From the NCBI GenBank assembly GCA_031552355.1, contig JAVBMO010000136.1, positions 1-17,809 on the forward strand: a stretch of 17,809 bases of DNA, given 5' to 3'. Under the pieces are notes generated by a model. It was not told where the DNA came from and made no database searches. It saw nothing but the letters and a program-made list of their open reading frames with translations. This DNA comes from JAVBMO01 sp031552355. Lineage in GTDB: Bacteria; Bacteroidota; Bacteroidia; Bacteroidales; P3. Of this stretch, positions 1-7,206 are shown piece after piece. Position 1 is the stretch's first letter, and each line of letters begins with the position of its first letter. The position numbers and the translations under genes were made by a program.

Positions 1-276
1 AAAGCAGAACAACTTGCTTATGTTACAGTTCAAAACCAAACTCCGGCCACAAAACAACAACAACCAACAACCGACCAAGTAGTTCCGGTAACAGACCTTA
101 CTAAAATTCCTCAAGTGGTGAAAGATGCCGTTGCTAAAGATTATGCAGGAAGCATTATCAAAACCGCGGCATTCAATCAAACTAAAAAGACTTATTTATT
201 AGACATTGTTATCGGAACAGCCAAGGAAACAACAAAGGTAGAATATACCGAAAAAGGTGTGAAGGCAGTTAAATAA
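1..276 (+). CDS. PepSY-like domain protein, C-terminal fragment
   Basis: An open frame enters from the left edge and ends at TAA (274-276), giving the last 91 residues of a protein whose start lies outside the window. A Gln/Thr/Pro-rich linker is followed by a segment of the form IPQVVKDAVAKDYAG, then IIKTAAF, a strand ending YLLDIVIG, and a final VEYTEKGVKAV. This helix-then-strands pattern with a closing xGxV fits the PepSY-like (BLIP-like, DUF2874) domain of small periplasmic Bacteroidota proteins. Such proteins often sit beside two-component genes, as here, 75 bases before the response regulator. The function of the family is poorly known. A signal peptide or a second PepSY repeat cannot be judged because the N-terminus is missing. 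The family call is from pattern only. Confidence 0.7.
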   Translation, partial: KAEQLAYVTVQNQTPATKQQQPTTDQVVPVTDLTKIPQVVKDAVAKDYAGSIIKTAAFNQTKKTYLLDIVIGTAKETTKVEYTEKGVKAVK

Positions 277-298
277 TAAGAACGACTTTTCACCGTTA

Positions 299-337
299 TT
301 AGAAGAGGATGTCTCACAAAGCGACATCCTCTTCTAA
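299..337 (+). terminator. Strong hairpin, probable terminator after the PepSY-like gene
   Basis: A perfect 15-bp inverted repeat (299-313 against 323-337, core AGAAGAGGATGTC) encloses a 9-nt loop. It is followed by a weak T-rich stretch (TTTAT). It lies 22 bases after the PepSY stop and 14 bases before the response regulator start. It probably ends the upstream transcript, but with so short a U-tract it could also act as an attenuator or as the leader structure of the regulator mRNA. No separate promoter for the regulator is visible between hairpin and start codon, which leaves read-through possible. Confidence 0.65.
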
Positions 338-351
338 ATTTATACAGGCCT

Positions 352-1704
352 ATGAAGAAAGTATTAATCATTGAGGATGAGGTTTCTTTTTGCTTCATGC
401 TGAAAAAATGGTTTGGCAACAACGGATTTGAAGCTGAGGGTGTTTTTACTGCAAGCGAAGGAATGAAATTTATAAAAACAAATTTCTACGACCTTATTCT
501 TTCCGATTTGAGGTTGCCCGACAATGACGGAATTTCGCTCCTGCAATGGATTAAACAAATAAGCCCCAAAAGTGAGGTTTTTATCATGACCGGATATTCC
601 GATATCCAAACGGCTGTTGCTTCCATTAAATTAGGCGCTCACGACTATCTTGAAAAGCCTATAAATCCGGATGTACTTTACCAAAAAATCACAGATCTTT
701 TCTCAAAACCCAAAACTGAGAGTGTTCCGAAAGCTGAACAAGAAGATACATTTTTAGAAAATAGTACAGAAACGGCTTTTATTGTTGGCGAATCGCCTGT
801 TTCTAAACAAATTGACGAACACATCAGATTAGTGGCCCCAACCTGCATGTCGGTTTTAATTACCGGCGAAAGTGGGACAGGAAAGGAATTTGCAGCACGT
901 CATTTGCACGAGAATAGTAATCGCAAGCAAGGCCCTTTTGTGGCATTGGATTGCGGTGCCATTACGAGAGAACTTAGTGCCAGCGAGCTGTTCGGGCATA
1001 TAAAGGGCTCTTTTACCTCTGCAATGGACAACAAAAAAGGGATGTTTGAACATGCCAATGGCGGCACTTTGTTTTTAGATGAAATAGGAAATCTTTCCTA
1101 CGAGGTTCAGGTGCAACTGTTAAGGGCTTTGCAAGAACGGATTATAAGGCCTGTTGGCAGCAACAAAGAAATAAAAATCGACGTCAGGGTCATTGCGGCA
1201 ACCAACGAGGATTTGTCAAAAGCCATTGGCAATGGCAAGTTCAGGGAAGATTTATACCACCGTATCAACGAATTTTCAATCCGCATGCCTTCTTTGCACG
1301 AAAGAGGCAACGATTTATTCCTTTTTGCCAATGTGTTCCTGCAAAATGCAAATAATGAATTGGGTAAACATGTAAAGGATTTCAACGAAAAAGCAAAATC
1401 TCTGATGACAAACTATACTTGGCCGGGCAATTTAAGAGAATTGAAAAATGTTGTAAAACGGGCTGTATTGCTTTGTTCATCTGATTATATCGATATAAAG
1501 GATTTTCCTTTCGAAATGACTTGCCCACAGGAGAAAAAGGAGTCCTCTGTTTCTATTTCGCCACTGAAACGTACCGACGAACAGGAACTGATTTTGCAGG
1601 CATTGGAAAAAACGGGGTATAACAAAACCAAGGCTGCCAAACTGTTAGGAATTGACCGAAAAACGCTTTACAACAAAATGGAGCGCTACAATATAAAGAA
1701 TTAA
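352..1704 (+). CDS. Sigma54-dependent response regulator, NtrC/RteB type
   Basis: A 450-aa cytoplasmic transcription activator of standard length for the NtrC class. Receiver domain at about 1-115: acidic pocket E8/D9/E10, phospho-acceptor D52 (ILSDLRLPD), T80 and K102 (EKPI). AAA+ domain at about 142-375: Walker A GESGTGKE at 172-179, the sigma54-contact loop reading GSFTSA at 219-224 instead of GAFTGA, Walker B GGTLFLDE at about 237-244, and the TWPGNLREL motif. A Fis-type helix-turn-helix closes the protein (about 411-450, NKTKAAKLLGIDRKTLYNKM). On phosphorylation it should remodel sigma54-RNA polymerase at -24/-12 promoters. Its likely partner is the hybrid kinase at 2710-5220, from which it is separated by an acetyltransferase gene. 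The ATG at 352 begins directly with the receiver beta-strand MKKVLIIEDE, which supports this start. Confidence 0.95.
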   Translation: MKKVLIIEDEVSFCFMLKKWFGNNGFEAEGVFTASEGMKFIKTNFYDLILSDLRLPDNDGISLLQWIKQISPKSEVFIMTGYSDIQTAVASIKLGAHDYLEKPINPDVLYQKITDLFSKPKTESVPKAEQEDTFLENSTETAFIVGESPVSKQIDEHIRLVAPTCMSVLITGESGTGKEFAARHLHENSNRKQGPFVALDCGAITRELSASELFGHIKGSFTSAMDNKKGMFEHANGGTLFLDEIGNLSYEVQVQLLRALQERIIRPVGSNKEIKIDVRVIAATNEDLSKAIGNGKFREDLYHRINEFSIRMPSLHERGNDLFLFANVFLQNANNELGKHVKDFNEKAKSLMTNYTWPGNLRELKNVVKRAVLLCSSDYIDIKDFPFEMTCPQEKKESSVSISPLKRTDEQELILQALEKTGYNKTKAAKLLGIDRKTLYNKMERYNIKN

Positions 1705-1735
1705 GAATTTCAAATTAGGAATTAAACAGCCATAT

Positions 1736-1776
1736 ATCAATTTGAAAATTTGGTGATTAGAAAATTTGAAAATTAA
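1736..1776. repeat. AATTTGAAAATT low-complexity intergenic repeat
   Basis: The spacer after the regulator contains reiterated TTTGAAAATTTG-type words (around 1740-1750 and 1762-1774), with related words at 1920-1940 (AAATTGATAATTTGAAAAG) on the other side of the repeat block. Such near-palindromic AATTTGAAAATT strings are common intergenic filler in Bacteroidota. No coding potential is apparent. Confidence 0.5.
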
Positions 1777-1777
1777 A

Positions 1778-1823
1778 ATCATTTTCAAGTCTCAACTTTT
1801 TAGACAGGATTTCATGATTTTCA
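1778..1823 (+). repeat. Dispersed repeat, copy A (left of the GNAT gene)
   Basis: The segment has the layout ATCATTTTCAA, a TCTCAA..TTTT stretch, then AGACAGGATTTCATGATTTTCA. The same layout recurs at 2539-2598 in the same orientation on the other side of the acetyltransferase gene, with a few substitutions and a small length difference. The two copies form a direct repeat of about 46-60 bp bracketing the GNAT gene. Confidence 0.7.
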
Positions 1824-1892
1824 GGGTTGACATATTAACACCACATAGACACATAGAAATCATAGAGAATCTACGCAGAACCATCCTGTCTA
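1801..1892. repeat. 10-bp perfect inverted repeat TAGACAGGAT / ATCCTGTCTA
   Basis: TAGACAGGAT at 1801-1810 is matched by its exact reverse complement at 1883-1892, so the two ends delimit a 92-bp unit. Inside it is a CCACATAGACACATAG segment (from 1841). A related word occurs inverted at 2679-2691 (TGTGCCTATGTGG, 12 of 13 matching). The unit resembles a small non-autonomous repeat element, but neither target-site duplication nor transposase is visible. Confidence 0.5.
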
Positions 1893-1958
1893 CGTGATAA
1901 TTAGCGGTCAGTGAAAAAATAGAAATTGATAATTTGAAAAGATAATACAACATAGGAA

Positions 1959-2429
1959 ATGAATTTGAAAATAAGACAGGCCGAAAAATCTGACGTCGTT
2001 GAAATCACAAAACTTTTTTACGAAACAATACAGACTATAAATTCAAAAGATTATCCACAAGATGAAATTGACGATTGGAGTTCGTGGCACACAGACTTTG
2101 AAAAATGGAACGAAAAAATTGTAGAGCAATATTTTATTGTGGCAGTTTTTGACAATAAAGTTGTAGGATTTGGTTCCTTGGCGACAGACGGTTATTTGGA
2201 TTTTATGTTTGTACACAAGGATTACCAAGGGCAAGGCATTGCAAGTCGATTGCTATCAGAACTTGAAAAAAAAGCCATTGAACAGGATAATGAGGAAATT
2301 TATTCAGAAGTAAGTATTACGGCGAGAATTTTTTTTGAAAACCACGGATTTGTAGTAAAACAAAAGCAACTAAAAAAATCGCGAGACAAAGAATTGGAAA
2401 ATTATTATATGATAAAAAACATGAGATGA
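1959..2429 (+). CDS. GNAT family N-acetyltransferase (YafP-like)
   Basis: A 156-aa protein of usual size for a single GNAT domain, which transfers an acetyl group from acetyl-CoA to an amine. The N-terminal IRQAEKSDVVEITKLF is a typical first strand and helix. Motif A is LDFMFVHKDYQGQGIASRLL at about 80-99, with the CoA pyrophosphate loop Q90-G91-Q92-G93-I94-A95. Motif B follows around ITARIFFENHGFV (120-132). The substrate cannot be told from sequence. It sits between a response regulator and its likely partner kinase, with about 250-280 bases of repeat-laden DNA on each side. By eye it is richer in AAA/AAT codons than either neighbour, which suggests separate acquisition. The ATG at 1959 is kept because the GNAT fold begins immediately; the purine-rich ATAGGAA before it touches the start and is not a spaced ribosome-binding site. 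Confidence 0.9.
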   Translation: MNLKIRQAEKSDVVEITKLFYETIQTINSKDYPQDEIDDWSSWHTDFEKWNEKIVEQYFIVAVFDNKVVGFGSLATDGYLDFMFVHKDYQGQGIASRLLSELEKKAIEQDNEEIYSEVSITARIFFENHGFVVKQKQLKKSRDKELENYYMIKNMR

Positions 2430-2455
2430 CAATTGATAATGAATGTAATAAATAC

Positions 2456-2534
2456 ATAACCGCTAACTTGTTGGCTGAAAACTTTTGCTTCGTGGGATAG
2501 TTTTGCAGCTCGTAAACAGTTGCAGAAACGTTAT
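2456..2534. repeat. Imperfect palindrome with bulged stems, attC-like
   Basis: Beginning 26 bases after the GNAT stop is a nested inverted repeat. Outer arms: ATAAC (2456-2460) and GTTAT (2530-2534). Middle arms: AACTTGTT (2465-2472) and AACAGTT (2515-2521), with one unpaired base. Inner arms: GCTGAAAAC (2474-2482) and GTTTTGCAGC (2500-2509), with G2505 bulged. A loop of about 17 nt remains. Integron attC sites show the same plan: AAC...GTT termini, two stem boxes, extrahelical bases on one arm, and a position just after a small cassette gene. Against that, the outer boxes fit the RYYYAAC/GTTRRRY consensus only partly, and no integrase gene is in the window. It could instead be a structured terminator. 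Confidence 0.35.
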
Positions 2535-2538
2535 TTTT

Positions 2539-2598
2539 ATCATTTTCAATTCTCAATTCTCAATTTTCAATTATTAAGACAGGATTCCATGATTTTCA
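2539..2598 (+). repeat. Dispersed repeat, copy B (right of the GNAT gene)
   Basis: ATCATTTTCAA is followed by a triplicated (TCTCAA/TTTTCAA)TT run and then AAGACAGGATTCCATGATTTTCA. It matches copy A at 1778-1823 in order and orientation. The AGACAGGATTyCATGATTTTCA core differs from copy A at one base. Downstream (2599-2709) there is no gene, only a small CATAGA-AAA-TCTATG hairpin (2655-2669) and the inverted CACATAG word (2679-2691) before the kinase start. Confidence 0.7.
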
Positions 2599-2709
2599 AG
2601 ATTTATAGAATTCTCTTAGATTTGCAAACGGAAATAAAACAGCAAGGTTGAATTCATAGAAAATCTATGTGTAACTATTGTGCCTATGTGGTAATTGTAG
2701 TTTTTAAAC

Positions 2710-5220
2710 ATGAAGAATAAAGACACTCTTTTCAAAATAAAAATCATTTCAGGCTATTTAATCCCTGTGTTGATTGGCTTTGGGGTGGTTTGGTATTTGT
2801 TTGTCTATATTGTTCCTATGTTTTCAACAAATGAATATCCAAAAGATGAGGTCTTTAAAAAAGTGATTTATACCGGCTCTGCCCTATCGTCGCTCTACGA
2901 AACACAATTGCTGAGCATGGCTCTGATACAGGAACCAACCAAAGGAAACTGCAAAGCCTATAAACGCTCTATCGAAAAGGTTTATAGTGATATAGATTCC
3001 ATTCAGAAAATTACCAATCAGCCTTCTCAGCAAGCTATTTTGGAAAAGCTTTCCAATTTGTTGGATAAAAAAGAATCGAACCTATGGGCTATTTTGTGGC
3101 AAATAAAAAATGAAAACGAGGATACGATTGTCAAACAAAGCATGTCGAGCCTGAAAGTGTCCATAGATTCTGTTCCGACTAGGATACGCATCCGCGAAAA
3201 AATACAGTACGACACGGTTTTTCCCACACCCGAAAAGAAAAAAAATCTTTGGAAACGCATAGGCGAAGTTTTTTCGCCTTCGACGCCGGAAACCATTTCC
3301 CAGATAAAAATCATACGCACTTTTTCGAAAGACACCATACAATCGCCGTTCAACACCTATGATACGGTTTTCAACGCGGTGGAAAGGGTGCTGGAAAATG
3401 TTTATGTAGAAAAAGCCAAAACACGGAAAACGACCAATAAAAAGCTGAAGATTTTACTGGAAAACGACAAAGTCATCAATGCCGAAATCAATTCATTGCT
3501 AAGCGAATTGCAGACAGAGGCGTTTTTGGCAACCTCTGCCGACATTCATAAAAAACAGGATTTGCTTGCCAAATCGGGAAAAGCCATTGTTGCGGTGGGT
3601 ATTTTGGCCATATTGGCAATTGTACTTTTTATTTTCCTTATATTAAGAGATTTACGAAAAAGCAGCATTCATCGGCGAGAATTGGAAGAAGCCCGCATCC
3701 GTGCCGAAGAACTTATGCAAAGCCGTGAAAAACTTCTGTTGACCATTTCGCACGACATCAAAGCGCCGTTGAGTTCCATTGCCGGATATATTGAATTGAT
3801 GAACTTATCGGAATTGGACGCGGACAAGCGTGAATATGTAACTTCCATGAATTATTCCATCCAGCATGTGATGGATTTGCTGAATAATTTGCTGGAATAT
3901 TCGCGCCTTGAGGCAAACAAAGTGGAACTTGTTTCCGATATTTTTCCGCTATCGGGCCTTTTCGAAGAAGTATGCCTGTCTTTTTATCCTTTGGCCAAAC
4001 GGAAAGACTTGTCGCTCACGCTTACAAATACCATAGATCCTTCGGTTTTTGTGGAAATGGATAAAGTGCGTTTAAAACAAATCCTTACCAATTTAATATC
4101 CAATGCTCTGAAATTTACGGAAAAGGGTTCTGTTTCCTTAGCGGCATCTTTAAGAAGGAAACAAAAAAATGGAAACGAATACCTTTTGTTTTCGGTAAGC
4201 GATACAGGGATTGGCATTTCGCCCGAAAAAAGGAATCTTATTTTTGAAGAATTTTCCCGCATCAGTACGCCAAAAACACAACAAAAAAGTGGAAGCGGAT
4301 TTGGACTTTTCATTGTAAAACGCATGGTAGATTTATTTCATGGCCATATTTCCGTAAAAGAAAACCAACCGAACGGAAGTATTTTTGAGGTTCAATTGCC
4401 TATCAAAAAAGTTCCTGCACCGGAAAAAATGACTCAAACCAATTGCGCAAACATTTTGGTTGTTGATGACGATTTGTCCCAACTGAAGTTGATGGAAACC
4501 ATTCTGAATAAATTGGGGCATTCCGCCACGCTTGTCGATACCATTGATAAATGCGTGGAACAACTGAACCACAATCATTTCGATATTCTGATTACTGACA
4601 TTCAATTACAAAATGCCACAGGTTTCGATTTACTTGAAATAGTAAAGGCTTCGAATAATGATTCCATACGCCGGCTTCCTGTTATTGCCATTTCGGCTAA
4701 TAGCGAATACTCTCAAAAAGATTTTTTGGAAAAAGGCTTTGCCGCTTTTATCAGAAAACCTTTTACCATGCAGCAACTCGAATGTTTGTTGACTCAATTT
4801 TGCCTGTCCGGGAACGCTAATCCCCTACCCTCTGAATTCACTAAAATGAATGCTGTGCCGACATCGGCAGAAAGTTTATACAATTTGGATGCCCTTCGGC
4901 AAATGGTCGGCAACGATGCCGAAACCATTAAACAAATATTGGAATTGTTCATTTCTTCGGCAAAGGAAAGCCGCGATTTACTGGAAAACTATCTAAAAAC
5001 AAACGATTACGAAAAAATCAAACTTCTTGCCCACAAAATGCTCCCCATGTCGCAACAATTGGGAATAAAAGCATTGGCAGAAATCCTTTCCATATTAGAA
5101 ACTTACAATATTGCAGAAACCACATATCCCGGTTTCAGAACAAAAGTGTCTTCCGCCATTTGCTTATTGGATGAAGTTCTGAAAGAATTGGAATTGCTTG
5201 TTCAGGGAACTAAAGAATAA
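2710..5220 (+). CDS. Hybrid sensor histidine kinase with receiver and Hpt domains (RteA-like)
   Basis: An 836-aa inner-membrane sensor kinase. Membrane segments at about 13-37 and 290-313 enclose a periplasmic sensor of about 250 residues with no recognised ligand domain. A short coiled coil (about 315-340) leads to HisKA with phospho-accepting H348 (TISHDIKAPLSS). The ATPase follows: N-box around NLISNALKF (461-469), DTGIGI (498-503), and the glycine box GSGFGLFIV (about 528-536). The receiver spans about 580-698 with D586-D588, phospho-acceptor D630 and K683. A C-terminal Hpt domain has H775 (LLAHKMLPMSQQLG). The layout matches Bacteroides RteA-type hybrid kinases and predicts a four-step relay that can end on D52 of the regulator at 352-1704. 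It converges on the OmpA/PD40 gene with only 37 bases between stops and no clear terminator. Confidence 0.93.
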   Translation: MKNKDTLFKIKIISGYLIPVLIGFGVVWYLFVYIVPMFSTNEYPKDEVFKKVIYTGSALSSLYETQLLSMALIQEPTKGNCKAYKRSIEKVYSDIDSIQKITNQPSQQAILEKLSNLLDKKESNLWAILWQIKNENEDTIVKQSMSSLKVSIDSVPTRIRIREKIQYDTVFPTPEKKKNLWKRIGEVFSPSTPETISQIKIIRTFSKDTIQSPFNTYDTVFNAVERVLENVYVEKAKTRKTTNKKLKILLENDKVINAEINSLLSELQTEAFLATSADIHKKQDLLAKSGKAIVAVGILAILAIVLFIFLILRDLRKSSIHRRELEEARIRAEELMQSREKLLLTISHDIKAPLSSIAGYIELMNLSELDADKREYVTSMNYSIQHVMDLLNNLLEYSRLEANKVELVSDIFPLSGLFEEVCLSFYPLAKRKDLSLTLTNTIDPSVFVEMDKVRLKQILTNLISNALKFTEKGSVSLAASLRRKQKNGNEYLLFSVSDTGIGISPEKRNLIFEEFSRISTPKTQQKSGSGFGLFIVKRMVDLFHGHISVKENQPNGSIFEVQLPIKKVPAPEKMTQTNCANILVVDDDLSQLKLMETILNKLGHSATLVDTIDKCVEQLNHNHFDILITDIQLQNATGFDLLEIVKASNNDSIRRLPVIAISANSEYSQKDFLEKGFAAFIRKPFTMQQLECLLTQFCLSGNANPLPSEFTKMNAVPTSAESLYNLDALRQMVGNDAETIKQILELFISSAKESRDLLENYLKTNDYEKIKLLAHKMLPMSQQLGIKALAEILSILETYNIAETTYPGFRTKVSSAICLLDEVLKELELLVQGTKE

Positions 5221-5257
5221 AACACCGCTTGTACGTTACATTTCTCAAAGAGGCTTC

Positions 5258-7186
5258 CTAATCCCCCATTACTTTCATTTCCGTACGGCGATTGTTGGCG
5301 CGGCCTTTTTCGGTATCGTTGCTGTCTAATGGCTTTTGGTAACCGAAACCTTTATAGGAAAGCCTTTTGGCCTCTATTCCGTGTTGAACGAGGTAATCGT
5401 ACACCGATTTGGCGCGGTTTTCCGAAAGTTGTAAATTGTACTGAGCTGTTCCTATATTGTCCGTATGTCCCGAAATTTCTATTTTCAACGAAGGATTTTT
5501 TTGCAGGAAAGCCAACACTTTGTTCAATTCTATTTCCGATTCGGGCTTCAATGCCGCTTCGTTGTTTTCAAAGAAAATGTTTCTCAATACAATTTCGTCG
5601 CCAATGGCAATGGGTTTCAGGAAAATGTTTTTTTGCAAGGGAAATTCCACGGAATCGCCCGATTGGAAATCGAAAGATTCGGAATGAAACAAATATTTTT
5701 CGGCCGAAACATTCAACGCATAACGTTGTCCGGTAGGCAAACTGATAAGAAATTCGCCGGTTTGTTTGTCGGAAAACGATTGTGCAACCAATTCGCCGGA
5801 AACTAAATTATAGATTTCAAAACTGGCTTTAAGCTTTTTCCCCGTCTTTTCATCACTGACAATCCCTTTTAAATAACTGACCGCCGTGGGGCGCGCTTCT
5901 TCATAAAGGCTGAATTCGTAAATATCCTGTTTGCCGAAACCGCCCAATTTGTCGGTCGAGAAATAAGCCTTGTTGCCATCGGGGCTCACCACCAAATTCA
6001 CTTCATCTTTTGGTGTGTTAATGGGGCATCCTATATTGACAGGCTTTCCCCATTTCCCGTTTTCATCCTTTCGTATGTAAAAAATGTCCAGCCCACCCAT
6101 TCCTAAATGCCCGTTCGACGAAAAGTAAAGCGTTTTGTTGTCGGGATGGATAAAGGGCGACATCTCGTCTTTTGCCGTATTGATTCCGGTTCCTAAATTA
6201 ACAGGTTCCGACCAAATTCCGTTTTCGTTTTTTTGCGTCATCCAAAGGTCTTTTCCGCCATTTCCACCCAAACGGTTGCTCGAAAAATACAAGGTTTTTC
6301 CATCGGGCGAAATACTGGGTTGCGATTCCCACGCAGTACTATTGACCACCAGCCCTAAATTCTGTGGTTCAGACCATTTGTCGCCTATGTTTTCGCAAAA
6401 ATAAATATCGCAACTGCCAAAGCTTTTCGGACGGCTGCAAGCTGTAAAATACAAATATTTTCCGTCGGGCGAAATGCACTGTGCGCCTTCATTTCCACGG
6501 GTGTTTACCGGCGGCGGCATTCGTTGTGCTTTTGCCCATTGTCCTTCGACAATTTGCGAAATATAAAAATCCTCTTCATCTTCTGTGGGGGCGGTGGTTT
6601 CTTCTGTCCGTGGGGAACGGCGCGTAAAAACCAAAGTTTGCCCGTCAGTGGTCAGTGAAGGGAAATACTCATGATTTTCTGTGTTGATATTGGCGCCCAT
6701 ATTTTCGGGCAAAAAGGGAACAGGGTTTTTTAAACAATGTTCTATAAAATCCAGTTCTTCAAGCCTTCGCTGGGCTTTGTCTTTGGTTTCCTGTTTGGCT
6801 TTTGTGGCCAATTGCAAAAACTGTTGGTAACATTTCTGGGCATTTTCATAATTTTCCTGCTGCATTTCCATTTCGCCCATTGTAAACCAAAGCATGGGAT
6901 AAAAAGCAGGATTTATTCTGACGGATTTCCAATAGGCGTCCAAAGATTTTTGAGTATTCTTCAAATCGGCATAAAATTCGGCAAGGGCAATGTAGGCTTC
7001 CACAAAACCGCTGTCGTACGAAATGGCCTTTTCGAAATATTCTATGGCTTCTTGCCCTTTGTTTTCAAGCCCTTGTTCAAAGGCTTTTACGGCTTTTTTG
7101 TTTTGAGAAGTATAGTTTTGCTTTTGTGCAAACAAGCCGTTTGTTATACTGATTGCCAATAGGATAAATAAAAACGTTTTTTTCAT
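5258..7186 (-). CDS. PorE-like TPR / PD40 beta-propeller / OmpA C-terminal domain protein
   Basis: A 642-aa exported protein. Signal peptide at 1-20 (cleavage around LFAQ), with no lipobox cysteine. TPR-like helices at about 30-145. Five PD40 blades follow the pattern SPDGKTLYFSSN (about 174-190, 234-249, 288-308, 342-359, 396-415). A carboxypeptidase-regulatory or Cna-B-like beta domain covers about 436-515. The OmpA peptidoglycan-binding domain at about 530-642 has D576 (GHTDN) and R591 (SENRAKSV), spaced like the diaminopimelate-contacting Asp and Arg of OmpA, and ends NRRTEMKV. This is the domain order of PorE, a T9SS component that links the secretion machinery to peptidoglycan. Bacteroidota carry many paralogues, and known PorE is a lipoprotein whereas this protein is not, so it may be a relative and not the orthologue. 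It is last in the PAP2 - GLPGLI-like - OmpA operon, 20 bases after its neighbour. Confidence 0.9.
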   Translation of the reverse strand: MKKTFLFILLAISITNGLFAQKQNYTSQNKKAVKAFEQGLENKGQEAIEYFEKAISYDSGFVEAYIALAEFYADLKNTQKSLDAYWKSVRINPAFYPMLWFTMGEMEMQQENYENAQKCYQQFLQLATKAKQETKDKAQRRLEELDFIEHCLKNPVPFLPENMGANINTENHEYFPSLTTDGQTLVFTRRSPRTEETTAPTEDEEDFYISQIVEGQWAKAQRMPPPVNTRGNEGAQCISPDGKYLYFTACSRPKSFGSCDIYFCENIGDKWSEPQNLGLVVNSTAWESQPSISPDGKTLYFSSNRLGGNGGKDLWMTQKNENGIWSEPVNLGTGINTAKDEMSPFIHPDNKTLYFSSNGHLGMGGLDIFYIRKDENGKWGKPVNIGCPINTPKDEVNLVVSPDGNKAYFSTDKLGGFGKQDIYEFSLYEEARPTAVSYLKGIVSDEKTGKKLKASFEIYNLVSGELVAQSFSDKQTGEFLISLPTGQRYALNVSAEKYLFHSESFDFQSGDSVEFPLQKNIFLKPIAIGDEIVLRNIFFENNEAALKPESEIELNKVLAFLQKNPSLKIEISGHTDNIGTAQYNLQLSENRAKSVYDYLVQHGIEAKRLSYKGFGYQKPLDSNDTEKGRANNRRTEMKVMGD

Positions 7187-7206
7187 TTACAGGTAAACTT
7201 GTGGGA

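Noticed and set aside
1705..1958. Insertion sequence remnant around the GNAT gene
   Set aside because: No transposase fragment in any frame and no target-site duplication. Only short repeats are visible, so it is reported as a repeat or cassette and not as an IS.
2079..2095. TGGCAC...TTTG resembling a sigma54 promoter inside the GNAT gene
   Set aside because: The -12 element lacks the required GC at correct spacing and it lies within coding sequence.
2317..2556. 79-codon minus-strand frame over the GNAT end and the palindrome
   Set aside because: It overlaps a real gene and a structured repeat, and its translation is low-complexity hydrophobic sequence without a family match.
352..5220. RteA/RteB resemblance read as part of a CTnDOT-like conjugative transposon
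   Set aside because: No integrase, mobilisation, transfer, tetQ or RteC-like gene is present. The gene order is regulator first and chromosomal-type genes surround it. The resemblance is at domain level only.
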